Below, in pieces: positions 25,875-35,106 of a stretch of DNA of 64,000 nucleotides; the first letter of the stretch is position 1, and the number at the start of each line of letters is the position of its first letter. The stretch comes from an uncultured Lachnospiraceae bacterium (lineage in GTDB: Bacteria > Bacillota > Clostridia > Lachnospirales > Lachnospiraceae): the NCBI GenBank assembly GCA_947588995.1, contig CANPZI010000010.1, positions 1 through 64,000 on the forward strand, given 5' to 3'. A model generated the notes under the pieces. That model was not told where the DNA came from. It made no database searches and was given only the letters and a program-made list of their open reading frames with translations. Position numbers and translations under genes: made by a program.

Positions 25875-26327
25875 ATGGATATTAGCAATACGCTGAACGA
25901 GTTGTTAGTCAAATTGTTCCGCGATATCAATGTCATAGAAGAGAATGCGCTGCGCACCGGTGAATACAGTGACGTGACTGCCAACGATATACATGTGATC
26001 GAGGCGGTCGGCGTGGATGAGCCGAAAAATATGACCAGCGTGGCGCGCGCGCTGGAGGTCACCACCGGGACGCTGACGATCGCGATTAACAGCCTGGTCA
26101 GAAAAGGCTATGTCAACAGAGTGCGGAGCGAGGAGGACAGGCGGGTTGTGCTCGTCTCTCTCTCCGAGAAAGGGAAGCGGGCCTACCTGCATCATCAGAA
26201 CTTCCATGCGCGCATGATCGAATCTGTTTTGGAGGAGCTGACGGAGGAGGAGCAGCAGGTTCTCGGCAGGGCGCTGGCCAAGCTCAATCTTTTCTTTCGG
26301 CAGACAGACTCTCGGACAATGTCTTGA
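25875..26327 (+). CDS. fabT: MarR-family fatty-acid regulator (FabT-like)
   Basis: This 150-residue winged-helix protein has the MarR core: DIHVIEAVGVDEPKNMTSVARALEVTTGTLTIAINSLVRKGYVNR and the wing RSEEDRRVVLVSLSEKG (given in part). FabT represses fatty-acid synthesis genes when bound to acyl-ACP. The assignment rests on MarR homology plus three TTTGA-N3-TCAAA dyads in the fab cluster and at its own promoter. Unusually it lies after spmB, not at the head of the fab operon. Its 3' end overlaps the convergent DUF885 gene by 44 bp. Confidence 0.85.
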   Translation: MDISNTLNELLVKLFRDINVIEENALRTGEYSDVTANDIHVIEAVGVDEPKNMTSVARALEVTTGTLTIAINSLVRKGYVNRVRSEEDRRVVLVSLSEKGKRAYLHHQNFHARMIESVLEELTEEEQQVLGRALAKLNLFFRQTDSRTMS

Positions 26328-28155
26328 AGTCCGCGGGACCGTTTTCCAGCAGGAACTTGTGAAAGAAGTACAGAAAGTCGGGATCTGTGTCAATGTTGTC
26401 GTTTTGGGCGGCTGTTGTCCGGCGGTTATCGCGCCAGATATCGGCCGCCTGTTTTTGCAGTTCCCTGATTTCCAGATAACCGAGATAATATTTCGGATAG
26501 TTGCACGGCTCCTGCGCGATGTAGTCATAGACCGCGTCTGCGCCGGCGGTATCTGTCCTCCCGAAAGACGAGAGGAGCTGTCGGACGTCCGTCCGGGTGA
26601 GGCCGTCATAGTGGATCGCGATGTCCAACAGGGAGTAGAGGCACAGCGTGATCTGCCGATCCAGGCGGCAGGCCGTACAGTAGGCGGCTCCCGCCGGGCC
26701 GGCGTCGTCTGCCAGAGTGGCGGCGTAATCGTAGGCGGAAAGCTCCGCGTACATTGCCCACCCCTCCACGAAACCGCCGTAATACAGAATGCCGCGGAAA
26801 GGGGTGATGCCTGACTGTTTCCAGTAGCGTTCGCAGTATACGGTTTGATAGAGATGGCCCGGCCATCCCTCGTGGGCGAGCGTTGTGAAGAGAGAGAGTT
26901 CGTCTGCCGTGTCTGCGGCGTTGATGTAGATCGTGTTCCTGTTTACGTTGTCTATGGGCGGCGTCATGTAAAAAGCCGGCGCGCTGTACGCTTCGAGTGT
27001 GTCATCCACATATCTGACGGCGCAGTCTATGGGAGCATCGTCAGAACCGGAGGGAATCTGCGGATAGAGTCCGCTCATATCTGCCTGCAGCCGTTTCAGA
27101 ATCTCTTCGGGGGAGAGAGCGGGAAGCGGACTCTGCGCGGAGACAAGCGCTGTCCGCAGCGCCGCATTGCCCTGCAGAAGGCTGCGCAGCGCCGTATAGC
27201 TGGATTTCAGATCGTCGTACAGGAGCCGCTTGATGTCCGCGATGTCCCGCGCGGAACCGGTCTGCAGCGCAAGAAGCGCCTCGTAATATTCCCGGCCGCC
27301 GGCATAGTGCGCCAGCCCGCAGGTCTCCTGTCCGCTTCCTTTCAGGAGGGTGAGTTCGTCCGCGAGCCGGTCGTAGGCGGGAGCGACTGCGGTGGTGAGC
27401 AGTCTGTCGTTCTCGGATTGATAAGAGAGTGCTTTCTTCTCGGTTATGACGCCGCGCGCGGTCAGTTTGGCCAGCCGGTTTGCGAAAGTGGCTTCCAGAA
27501 AATGCGAGCCGTCATCCAGTTCTTCCCGGCTCATGAGCGCGTCGCACTGTTCGATGACACTGTCCGCGGTGTCGTCGGACATAAAGAGGCCGGCCTGTGC
27601 TTTCTCGCGCTCGTACACGGCAAGCCCGCTGAGATAGGCGGGAATCTGTTCCAGAATATGCAGGTACAGTTCCACGTCCTCCGCCGTGTCCAGCCGGTAC
27701 TCGGCCAACAGAAGCGGCAGTTCGGATACGGCGCCGGAAGCCGGGGAGAGCGGCTCGGAGAAGTAGGGATAGGCGGCGGTGCGGCGCAGGGAGTCCGTGT
27801 AGGAGCAGAGGAGTTCGTACAGGCGGCGGTTGTCCGCCGAGAGGTTTCTGTGTTCAAATCTGGCCAGCTGCTTGGCCAGGAGGGAGAGCGCATAGGCATC
27901 GTTCGCAGCGTCGCCCGCGTGATAGACGGGCAGGGACAATCGGGCCTCATCGATGTGATAGGCGTCCGCGTTGTCTATGGTGTAGTGGAAATGAATCGGA
28001 TTGGCCTGTGTCTCCTGCAGGAAAAAGCGTTCCGCGAAAGCTTCAAATTCCGTGTCTGCGTGGGAACGGCTATAGCACAGCAGCGTCGCCGCGCTGAGGA
28101 GCGTGAGCAAAAGCAGGGTGATCAGCCATTGTCTGACGGACAGAAAACGTTTCAA
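26284..28155 (-). CDS. DUF885-family metallopeptidase-like protein
   Basis: The 623-residue protein begins with a hydrophobic signal or anchor (WLITLLLLTLLSAATLLC, about residues 10-28); the Cys is not in a good lipobox context. The DUF885 signature HEGWPGHLYQ in LFTTLAHEGWPGHLYQTV contains an H-E-x-x-x-H zinc-type motif. The family is presumed to be carboxypeptidase-like and exported. It converges on fabT and overlaps its last 44 bp. The substrate is unknown. Confidence 0.85.
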   Translation of the reverse strand: MKRFLSVRQWLITLLLLTLLSAATLLCYSRSHADTEFEAFAERFFLQETQANPIHFHYTIDNADAYHIDEARLSLPVYHAGDAANDAYALSLLAKQLARFEHRNLSADNRRLYELLCSYTDSLRRTAAYPYFSEPLSPASGAVSELPLLLAEYRLDTAEDVELYLHILEQIPAYLSGLAVYEREKAQAGLFMSDDTADSVIEQCDALMSREELDDGSHFLEATFANRLAKLTARGVITEKKALSYQSENDRLLTTAVAPAYDRLADELTLLKGSGQETCGLAHYAGGREYYEALLALQTGSARDIADIKRLLYDDLKSSYTALRSLLQGNAALRTALVSAQSPLPALSPEEILKRLQADMSGLYPQIPSGSDDAPIDCAVRYVDDTLEAYSAPAFYMTPPIDNVNRNTIYINAADTADELSLFTTLAHEGWPGHLYQTVYCERYWKQSGITPFRGILYYGGFVEGWAMYAELSAYDYAATLADDAGPAGAAYCTACRLDRQITLCLYSLLDIAIHYDGLTRTDVRQLLSSFGRTDTAGADAVYDYIAQEPCNYPKYYLGYLEIRELQKQAADIWRDNRRTTAAQNDNIDTDPDFLYFFHKFLLENGPADFKTLSESLSAERKD

Positions 28156-28249
28156 GAGTATACCTGCCGAAAGGATTTGTATCAGTATATGTGCGCCGGA
28201 AAGGAATCATGAATGCGGACGGGCAGAGGAAAGCGGAATTGGGCGGCGC

Positions 28250-29338
28250 TCAGAAGACGATCCTGTCGCGGCCGCTCTCTTTGCCGAGATAAAGTTTGTC
28301 GTCCGCTTCTTTCAGCACTGCCGTGATGTCGCTGTGGAAGTCGTACTCCACCAGTCCGAATGTCAGCGACACGGAGAACTGTTCGCTGCCGCCGTCGAAG
28401 ACGGTGGCTTTGATCTTCTGCCGGAGAGCTTCCAGAGCGATCACCGCCTCGTCGCCGTTGGCTTCCGGGAAGATCAGCAGGAATTCCTCGCCGCCCCAGC
28501 GGGAGACGAAGCAGTCCTGCGGCAGTCCCGTGCGGAAAGTTTCGGCGATTTTTTTCAGGACGACATCGCCGATGTTGTGGCCGTAGGTATCGTTTACTTT
28601 CTTGAAGAAGTCGATGTCGCACAGGCAGACGCTGATCTGGTGCTGCGCGTTTTGCAGGAGGGCTTCCAGGTATTCCATCGTGCTGCGCCGGTTGTTTAGC
28701 CCCGTCAGGGGATCGATGCTGGCCTGTCTCTTCAGCTGCTCGTTGTATTCGATCAGTTTGCCCTCCAGCGCCTGCGTGTCCGTGCTGAAATAGTAGGACA
28801 GCAGCGAGAGTGACCAGAAGATGGCAATGGAGTTGACGGTCTGGAAAGCGGCGCTGACCTTGTCGGCGACGACGAGATAGGGCGTGGCATGCTGACAGTG
28901 GAAATACAGGTGCATGCGCAGCGCAAGAAGCGCCAGGACATAGATGATTTTTGCGGTTTCGTGTCGGTATCTGGCAAAAAAACAGAAGACGATCAGCACG
29001 AAAATATAAGTCTGTACGCCGATCCCCCAGCCGAACATGTAGACGTTGGCCGTCACCCAGATCAACATGGCGGCATTCAGAACACAGTAGGAAGCAAAGG
29101 TGTGCTGGCGGTACGACATGATGAAGATCGCCAGAAAAGCAATCATGCCGAGGTTGCAGAAAATCATGCCGCCTGTATGGCCGATGCGCTGAAACAGGAA
29201 AGCGTTGATCAGGGAGTAGACGATCATGGTGAGCGTGAGCATCCGAATCACGACGATCAGTTTTGTGGATTCGTTGCGGTCGCCGGTATCCTTACAGATA
29301 ATGCGGTATAATTTTTGGAAGATATTATTTTGATTCAT
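28250..29338 (-). CDS. Membrane diguanylate cyclase (GGDEF)
   Basis: This 362-residue protein has about six N-terminal membrane helices (residues 25-185), a short linker, and a GGDEF domain. The active-site motif is SRWGGEEFLLIF, with the upstream DPLTGLNNRRS and CDIDFFKKVNDTYGHNIGD blocks, so it should make cyclic di-GMP from two GTP. No RxxD inhibitory site is seen at the expected place; the sequence there is LPQD. It is followed by the DUF885 gene on the same strand, 94 bases away. Confidence 0.92.
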   Translation of the reverse strand: MNQNNIFQKLYRIICKDTGDRNESTKLIVVIRMLTLTMIVYSLINAFLFQRIGHTGGMIFCNLGMIAFLAIFIMSYRQHTFASYCVLNAAMLIWVTANVYMFGWGIGVQTYIFVLIVFCFFARYRHETAKIIYVLALLALRMHLYFHCQHATPYLVVADKVSAAFQTVNSIAIFWSLSLLSYYFSTDTQALEGKLIEYNEQLKRQASIDPLTGLNNRRSTMEYLEALLQNAQHQISVCLCDIDFFKKVNDTYGHNIGDVVLKKIAETFRTGLPQDCFVSRWGGEEFLLIFPEANGDEAVIALEALRQKIKATVFDGGSEQFSVSLTFGLVEYDFHSDITAVLKEADDKLYLGKESGRDRIVF

Positions 29339-29445
29339 AGGGCCCTCAAGGGTGGTGTGCGCCGTGCGCTTTTCTTAATAAAATATATAAAATACAATAA
29401 TATCATATACTAAACATGGATTTTATGCAATGATACAAATAAAAA

Positions 29446-29473
29446 TTGCATTTTAGACAAAGATTGGTAGAAT
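29446..29473 (+). promoter_or_regulatory. Promoter of the sugar-sensing operon
   Basis: TTGCAT (29446-29451) and TAGAAT (29468-29473) are 16 bp apart. The -10 box overlaps an in-frame ATG at 29472, which favours the downstream ATG at 29505 as the kinase start. The A+T-rich gap 29339-29445 is shared with the divergent cyclase gene and holds a TGCAAT/ATTGCA dyad (29426-29450). Confidence 0.62.
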
Positions 29474-29504
29474 GGAAGAAAAGAGAAAGGCAAAGGAGCG
29501 CGCG

Positions 29505-31016
29505 ATGCAGACCGGTAAAATCAAATATTCCATTAAGCATAAACTGATTGTGCTGGTCGCGGTCACGGCGGTCCCGCTGCTGATCATGGTCATTTATCTG
29601 ATCTATGCCCTGCACAGTTACAGCGCGGCATACGATACGATTGTGAGCAATATGACCGTGGCGAACAACTATAACCTTAACTTTAAGGAAGAGATGGATG
29701 AGAGCCTGTACAAACTCGTGGTGGGCGCCGTCACCTTTGATACCATCGGCGATGACGACAGTCTCAGGGATCCCTACTATCTGATCAGTGAACTTCGGAG
29801 CGAGGCCGGAAGGCTGATGCGTATCACGACGGATGGCGAGAGTCGTACATGGCTGCAGATTTTGATGCGCAATATCGATACGCTGGAAGATCGGGTGGAT
29901 GATATCAAGGCGAATCTGGATAGCGGCAACAGTTACGACCTGAACATCGAAATGCTGGATAATAACATCTATATCATGACCGAACTGATCCGCGACAATA
30001 TCCAGTATTATATCTATTATCAGACGAAGAGCATTGAACACCTGACGAATCAGTTAAACGATCGGGTGCATACGTTTACGATGTTCTGCGCCGTGACGCT
30101 CGTCCTGATTCTGTGCATCGTGGCAATACTGACCCTGATGATTGGCACGGGAATCTTAAAGCCTATCCAGGAACTGTCACAGGTTGCCGGACGGGTATCG
30201 CAGGGAGATTTCAGTGCCAGGGCGGACGTGGAGACGGACGACGAGGTGGCGCTTCTTGCGGACAGCATTAATATCATGACCGAGAGCATAGAGGGGTTTG
30301 TCGATAAGATCAAGGAAGACGAACGCAAGATGCGGCACGCCGACCTGCGGCTTCTGCAGGAGCAGATCAATCCGCATTTTCTCTATAATACGCTGGATAC
30401 CATCGTCTGGCTGATCGAGGGCAATGACAGAGACAAGGCCGTGAATATGGTCATGTCGCTGTCGGAGTTTTTCAGGCTGGTGCTCAGCAAGGGCAGAGAA
30501 TACATCACAATCCGGGAAGAGGAGATGCACATCAGAAGCTATCTGGAGATCCAGCAGGTGCGCTACCAGGATATTCTGGAGTATGAGATCAATATTGCCC
30601 CGGAACTCTATCGGTACAGAATCCTGAAACTGACCCTGCAGCCGCTTGTGGAGAATTCCCTGTATCACGGTATCAAATACAAACGTGCCAGAGGGAGGAT
30701 TATCGTGACAGGAATCATGCGGGAAGACCGCATACGCTTCCGGGTGGAGGACAACGGCGTGGGTATGAGTCCCCCGGAGCTGGCGCACCTGCGCGAGGAG
30801 ATCGATAAACCCTGCAAGGACACCGGCAAGGGTTTTGGACTTGCCAATGTCAACGAGAGGATCCGCATGAATTTCGGTGTCGGCTACGGCATGACGATCG
30901 ATTCCGAGCAGGGCAGAGGAACCCGTGTGGAGATCGTCATTCCCGCAATACCTTATGAGGATGGGCAGAACGGAGAACAAAATGAAACAGTGGCAATGGA
31001 ATCCGCATATCAATAA
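29505..31016 (+). CDS. YesM/LytS-type sensor histidine kinase
   Basis: The 503-residue kinase has two membrane helices (about residues 13-36 and 190-215) around an extracytoplasmic helical sensor domain. A HAMP segment (about 215-265), the His-kinase motif QEQINPHFLYNTLDTI and the ATP-binding blocks LQPLVENSLYHGIK and GKGFGLANVNERI follow. The next genes encode a membrane-anchored sugar-binding protein (35-bp overlap) and a YesN regulator. The arrangement matches the XylFII-LytS-YesN pentose sensor of clostridia, in which the binding protein presents the sugar to the kinase. Start chosen from AAAGGAG before 29505. Confidence 0.92.
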   Translation: MQTGKIKYSIKHKLIVLVAVTAVPLLIMVIYLIYALHSYSAAYDTIVSNMTVANNYNLNFKEEMDESLYKLVVGAVTFDTIGDDDSLRDPYYLISELRSEAGRLMRITTDGESRTWLQILMRNIDTLEDRVDDIKANLDSGNSYDLNIEMLDNNIYIMTELIRDNIQYYIYYQTKSIEHLTNQLNDRVHTFTMFCAVTLVLILCIVAILTLMIGTGILKPIQELSQVAGRVSQGDFSARADVETDDEVALLADSINIMTESIEGFVDKIKEDERKMRHADLRLLQEQINPHFLYNTLDTIVWLIEGNDRDKAVNMVMSLSEFFRLVLSKGREYITIREEEMHIRSYLEIQQVRYQDILEYEINIAPELYRYRILKLTLQPLVENSLYHGIKYKRARGRIIVTGIMREDRIRFRVEDNGVGMSPPELAHLREEIDKPCKDTGKGFGLANVNERIRMNFGVGYGMTIDSEQGRGTRVEIVIPAIPYEDGQNGEQNETVAMESAYQ

Positions 31017-32025
31017 GATCGGCGTTATCTTCCTGCCGGCAGTGCTCTTAATCATGCTGGCCGCGGGCGCGGGGATGGGGCTCTTCGCCGGGATAGAGGA
31101 CGAGCCTTATGTCAGCGAGGAGGAAGATCTGATCGTGGTGGGCATATCCCAGCTGGGCAGCGAATCCATGTGGCGCACCGCCAACACGGAGTCGGTGCAG
31201 ACTACGTTCACGAAGCAGAACGGTTATTTCCTGATCTATCATAATGCAAGACAGCGCCAGGAGAACCAGATCAAGGCGATCCGCAGCTTCATATCCCAGC
31301 GGGTGGATTATATCGTGTTTGCGCCGGTGGTGGAGGACGGATGGGATACGGTGCTGCAGGAAGCGAAAGAAGCCGGCATTCCGGTGATCCTGATGGACAG
31401 GAATGTGAATGTGGCGGACGAGAGTCTCTATGTGACCTGCATCGGCAGTGATTTCTATGAAGAAGGCAGAAAGGCGGGATACTGGCTGGAGGAAGAACTG
31501 CGAAGCAGGGGAACGCCGGGGGAAGAGATCAATATCGTCGTATTGAAAGGAACCGAGGGATCTTCCGCGCAGCTGGGAAGGACCCAGGGATTCCGGTCGA
31601 TAGCGGCAGAACATGGCAGCTGGAACATTCTGCAGCAGGAATACGCGGATTTCACTTTCGCCAAAGGCAAGGAAGTCATGGAGAGCCTGCTGGACAAATA
31701 TGAGGATATCGACGTGGTCGTCTCTCAGAACGACGATATGACGCTGGGCGCGATCGAAGCGATACAGGAGTTGGGGAGAACGGCGGGAACGGACGGCGAG
31801 ATCACTATGATATCTTTCGACGGCGCGCAGGACGCCCTTAAGCTGGTGGCGGACGGCGTCATCAATGTGGACATCGAATGCAATCCCGATCAGGGCGCTT
31901 ATCTGTCGGACGTGATCGCCATGCTGGAGAAAGGACAGGAAGTGGAGAAGCGGTATTATGTGGAGGAAACTGTTTTTACGAAAGATAACGTGACGGAGGA
32001 TGTGCTGCGAAGCCGCGGCTATTAG
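30982..32025 (+). CDS. Membrane-anchored sugar-binding sensory protein
   Basis: The 347-residue protein is a type I periplasmic-binding protein (Peripla_BP_4 type) of the ribose/galactofuranose group. An N-terminal hydrophobic segment (about residues 12-35, IGVIFLPAVLLIMLAAGAGM) lacks a lipobox Cys, so it is probably a permanent membrane anchor. VVGISQLGSESMWRTANTESVQTTF, IRSFISQRVDYIVFAPVV and VILMDRNV parallel the lipoprotein at 35209. It overlaps the kinase gene by 35 bp and precedes yesN by 26 bases, so it likely senses a pentose for the kinase rather than serving transport. Confidence 0.88.
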   Translation: MKQWQWNPHINKIGVIFLPAVLLIMLAAGAGMGLFAGIEDEPYVSEEEDLIVVGISQLGSESMWRTANTESVQTTFTKQNGYFLIYHNARQRQENQIKAIRSFISQRVDYIVFAPVVEDGWDTVLQEAKEAGIPVILMDRNVNVADESLYVTCIGSDFYEEGRKAGYWLEEELRSRGTPGEEINIVVLKGTEGSSAQLGRTQGFRSIAAEHGSWNILQQEYADFTFAKGKEVMESLLDKYEDIDVVVSQNDDMTLGAIEAIQELGRTAGTDGEITMISFDGAQDALKLVADGVINVDIECNPDQGAYLSDVIAMLEKGQEVEKRYYVEETVFTKDNVTEDVLRSRGY

Positions 32026-32051
32026 GGCGAATTCGCAGAATGGAGCAGGCT

Positions 32052-33680
32052 ATGTTGAAAGTATTTCTGGTGGAAGATGAAAGCGTTGTCAGGGAAGGGC
32101 TCAGGGACAATATTCCGTGGCAGCAGTGGGGCTATCAGTTCGCGGGAGAAGCCAGCGACGGAGAGATGGCGCTGCCTCTCATTCAGAAGACGTGCCCGGA
32201 TGTGCTGCTGACCGATATCAAGATGCCCTTTATGGACGGACTGTCGCTCAGCCGGGTGGTGCATCAGGAATTTCCTGATATGAAAATCATTATCATCAGC
32301 GGACATGATGATTTCGAGTATGCCCGGCAGGCGATCGAGGTGGGTGTGGAGCAGTATCTGCTCAAACCTGTCACACGGGCGGGCTTAAAGCAGGTTCTGG
32401 AAGATCTGAAGACGAAGATCGAGACGGAGAGAGAGCAGAAAGGCTATCAGGAGAAATATCAGGATGAGACGCGGGAATATGAACAGTTCTCCAGGACGAA
32501 TTTCTTCGTCAAGGTCTTCGAGGGCAGGATGCCTGTGCAGGACATCTATGAGGAGGCATCCAGGCTCTCCCTGAAACTGAACGCGCCCTGCTATAATCTG
32601 CTGATGATCAGCCTGCAGGAGAAGAAAGCGTCGGAGAACGGCGGCATGGAATCGGAAACTTTCGCCAGAAAACGGGAAGAGCTGCTGCGCTATCTGCTCC
32701 GCTATCCGGAGTATCTCGTCTTCCGCTGGAATATCAATACTTATGGCGTACTGCTTAAGGGGGATCCGGAGCAGATGAGAGATCTGACGGACAAGTGCCT
32801 GGAGAATCTGGAGCGGATCTGCCGGCCCGCCGAGAAAGATTTCGACTGGTACGTGGCGGCGGGGGAGCCGGTGGAACGTCTGAGTATGCTGGCAGAGTGC
32901 TATGGCAGTGTGAACCATCTGTTCGCCTATCGCTTTCTGATGCCGTCGGTGCATATCCTGACCAGAGAAGCTGTGAACGACTACATGCCGTCCGAAATGG
33001 GGGGGGGTAGTGTGAATGATATTGATTCCGCGGCGGTGGCGCCGGAGCTGATATGCGATTTCCTGCGGCAGGGCAGCCACGATGAGATATCGGAGTTCGT
33101 GGAGAACTGGCTCTCAAGTATGCAGCAGGCGCTTAAGTCCAGGCTGTTTCGCAATTATCTCATGTTCCACGTGCATTTCGTCACCGTGGCGTACGTGGAG
33201 TCTATCGGCTATGATAAAGAAGAGTTCCTGCAGACGTCCGGCAATCAGAATATGCAGGAAGCGAATCCGGGGCCGGAGGAACTGGCCGCCTATATCCGAA
33301 GCCTGTTGGAGAAAGCTATGGAGCTTCGGGATCAGGCGTCGGACAGACAGGGCAGGAAAGCGGTAAAGCGCGCTCTCGAATATATCGAGGATAACTACGC
33401 GCAGGAGACGCTGTCGTTAAATACGGTGGCGAAAGAAGTCGATGTGAGCGCCAATTATCTGAGTGCGGTCTTCAGTCAGGCAATGAACGTGACTTTCATC
33501 GAATATGTGACACAGAAACGCATGGATAAGGCGAGGAAACTGCTCCGGCAGACTGACAAGCCATCCGGGGACATCGCGCTGGAGGTGGGCTATAAGGATC
33601 CTCATTATTTCAGCTTCGTATTTAAGAAGACGCAGGGGTGCACGCCCAGGGAATATCGCGCGAGAATGAAAATACAGTAG
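32052..33680 (+). CDS. YesN-type AraC response regulator
   Basis: This 542-residue regulator has an N-terminal receiver domain with VEDES, the phospho-acceptor Asp in DVLLTDIKMPFMDG and Lys in YLLKPVT. A variable middle region follows, then a C-terminal AraC helix-turn-helix pair (about residues 435-540; VAKEVDVSANYLSAVFSQAM and IALEVGYKDPHYFSFVFKKTQG). It should activate the importer operon from direct repeats such as those at 35025-35066. The ATG at 32052 with GGAG six bases upstream is preferred to the ATG at 32040. Confidence 0.92.
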   Translation: MLKVFLVEDESVVREGLRDNIPWQQWGYQFAGEASDGEMALPLIQKTCPDVLLTDIKMPFMDGLSLSRVVHQEFPDMKIIIISGHDDFEYARQAIEVGVEQYLLKPVTRAGLKQVLEDLKTKIETEREQKGYQEKYQDETREYEQFSRTNFFVKVFEGRMPVQDIYEEASRLSLKLNAPCYNLLMISLQEKKASENGGMESETFARKREELLRYLLRYPEYLVFRWNINTYGVLLKGDPEQMRDLTDKCLENLERICRPAEKDFDWYVAAGEPVERLSMLAECYGSVNHLFAYRFLMPSVHILTREAVNDYMPSEMGGGSVNDIDSAAVAPELICDFLRQGSHDEISEFVENWLSSMQQALKSRLFRNYLMFHVHFVTVAYVESIGYDKEEFLQTSGNQNMQEANPGPEELAAYIRSLLEKAMELRDQASDRQGRKAVKRALEYIEDNYAQETLSLNTVAKEVDVSANYLSAVFSQAMNVTFIEYVTQKRMDKARKLLRQTDKPSGDIALEVGYKDPHYFSFVFKKTQGCTPREYRARMKIQ

Positions 33681-33713
33681 CATGAGTCCGCGGCGAGGTG
33701 TCTGTCTGCCGGG

Positions 33714-34805
33714 TTACGGTTCGGGCGATTCCGGAGGAGCGTCGCTCTCTCTGGTGACCAGCTCCCAGGGGATCTCCCGGGATGTCACGGCGGTGCCGCG
33801 CATTGCCTGCAGGATGTATTCCGCCGCGCACTGTCCCATTTCGTGCGGCCTGTGGGTCAGCGATGTGATACGGGTGCGGCTCAGTTCGCTTAAGTAGCTG
33901 TTGTCGAAACATACGACGGTAACATCCTGCGGAACCCGCAGACCGGCGTAGTGCAGTTCTTTGATCATCCAGTAGGCGATCTCGTCATTGTAGCAGATCA
34001 GCGCGGAGCAGGCGCCCAGCTGTTTCTGAATGAATTCTGACAGAAAAAGGGTGTCCTGACGCTGTTCCAGAGCGTCCTGGTCGGCAGTGATAAACCAGCC
34101 GATACATTCGTCGGGTACCATATGCCCGACGTTGCGCATGTGGGTCACGAATCCCTGACAGCGCTCGATTCCCTGAATGTCGTCCATCTTGAACAGACCG
34201 GCGATCTGCGTGTGGCCCTGGGAGTACAGATGCTGTCCCAGCAGGTATCCGCCGTAGAAGTTATCGTCTTTCACGCAGACCGCCCAGGGCAGGGCGGGGC
34301 AGCCGTGCAGGAAGATCAGAGGGATGCCGCTGCGGTGCAGCTGTTCGTACAAGTCCAGATTGGGGCTGGGCAGAGCGCTCTTGCATCCCTCCGCGATCAC
34401 TCCCCGCGGCGGATCGGCAAGCATCGCTTCCAGATATTCACGCTCCGCGCTGTGGCGATTGTGCGTGATTGACAGCTTCAGCGAGAAGCCGTGGGAGGAC
34501 AGGGTGGTGCGGATGTCCCGGATCAGCTCCGGATAGATATACTCCTGATCGCTGGAAATCATCAAAACCACCACATTGCGGGCGGGGTCCGCGGATAGAC
34601 CGGTGGAGTAGGAACCGCTCCCCTGTCTCGTGGTGATCAGTTTCTGTGCGCTTAAGAGTGACAGCGCGCTGCGTATCGTCTGTCTGCTCACATGATACTG
34701 CGCGGCCAGTTCCGCTTCCGTGGGAAGTTTAAGAATCCCGTCAGCTCCCCGGACGGCGATCTGTTCCGTAAGCTGCGCGGCGATCTGCTTGTATTTGGGC
34801 TGCAT
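33714..34805 (-). CDS. araR: AraR-type arabinose repressor (GntR-LacI)
   Basis: The 363-residue protein combines a GntR winged helix (residues 1-70; LPTEAELAAQYHVSRQTIRSALSLL) with a LacI/periplasmic-binding-like effector domain (residues 80-360). This fusion is characteristic of AraR, which releases DNA when it binds L-arabinose. It is convergent with yesN and divergent from the ABC importer operon. Palindromic sites resembling AraR half-sites (ATTTGTA) lie upstream of the importer. Confidence 0.92.
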   Translation of the reverse strand: MQPKYKQIAAQLTEQIAVRGADGILKLPTEAELAAQYHVSRQTIRSALSLLSAQKLITTRQGSGSYSTGLSADPARNVVVLMISSDQEYIYPELIRDIRTTLSSHGFSLKLSITHNRHSAEREYLEAMLADPPRGVIAEGCKSALPSPNLDLYEQLHRSGIPLIFLHGCPALPWAVCVKDDNFYGGYLLGQHLYSQGHTQIAGLFKMDDIQGIERCQGFVTHMRNVGHMVPDECIGWFITADQDALEQRQDTLFLSEFIQKQLGACSALICYNDEIAYWMIKELHYAGLRVPQDVTVVCFDNSYLSELSRTRITSLTHRPHEMGQCAAEYILQAMRGTAVTSREIPWELVTRESDAPPESPEP

Positions 34806-35021
34806 GGGATATTTTCCTTTCTCCGGGATGGGATAAATTTATGCTCTGCTGTGCCGGTTCTGAGGGGAAATCATCTGCCGGTGCGGACTTTGAACGGAAA
34901 AAAACACAATTTACCGCTTGTTCATGAGCAGAAATGACGAACAAAATCTGCCTGTTACGGTTTCGCTTTCCGGCAGGTGATCGTAATAAATTCTACTTAT
35001 ACCATAAAATATAACACATTT
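34806..35021. promoter_or_regulatory. araR upstream region
   Basis: The divergent gap starts here. On the minus strand AAAGGA precedes the araR ATG. A TTGTTC-N15-GAACAA dyad (34918-34944) lies where an araR promoter could be, next to TAAATT read on the minus strand; a full promoter could not be assigned with confidence. Confidence 0.4.
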
Positions 35022-35034
35022 TACAAAATTTGTA
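35022..35034. promoter_or_regulatory. AraR-like operator dyad
   Basis: TACAAA-A-TTTGTA is a perfect inverted repeat. Its half ATTTGTA equals the half-site of Bacillus AraR operators, though the centre is shorter than in Bacillus. Confidence 0.55.
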
Positions 35035-35066
35035 TCTATTTATCATAAAAAAAATAAAATTTGTAT
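35025..35066 (+). promoter_or_regulatory. Direct-repeat activator site upstream of the importer promoter
   Basis: AAAATTTGTAT occurs at 35025-35035 and 35056-35066, exactly 31 bp apart (about three helical turns). The second copy ends 40 bp before the -35 box. Direct repeats on one helical face suit an AraC-type dimer such as YesN. The first copy overlaps the AraR-like dyad. Confidence 0.6.
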
Positions 35067-35106
35067 TGTTTGATTCACCGAAAAGCAAAAATGGAATGAA
35101 ATGACA

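Noticed and set aside
26845..28212. 455-codon plus-strand frame opposite the DUF885 gene
   Set aside because: The minus-strand gene has a signal anchor and the HEGWPGH motif; the plus-strand frame has no family features.
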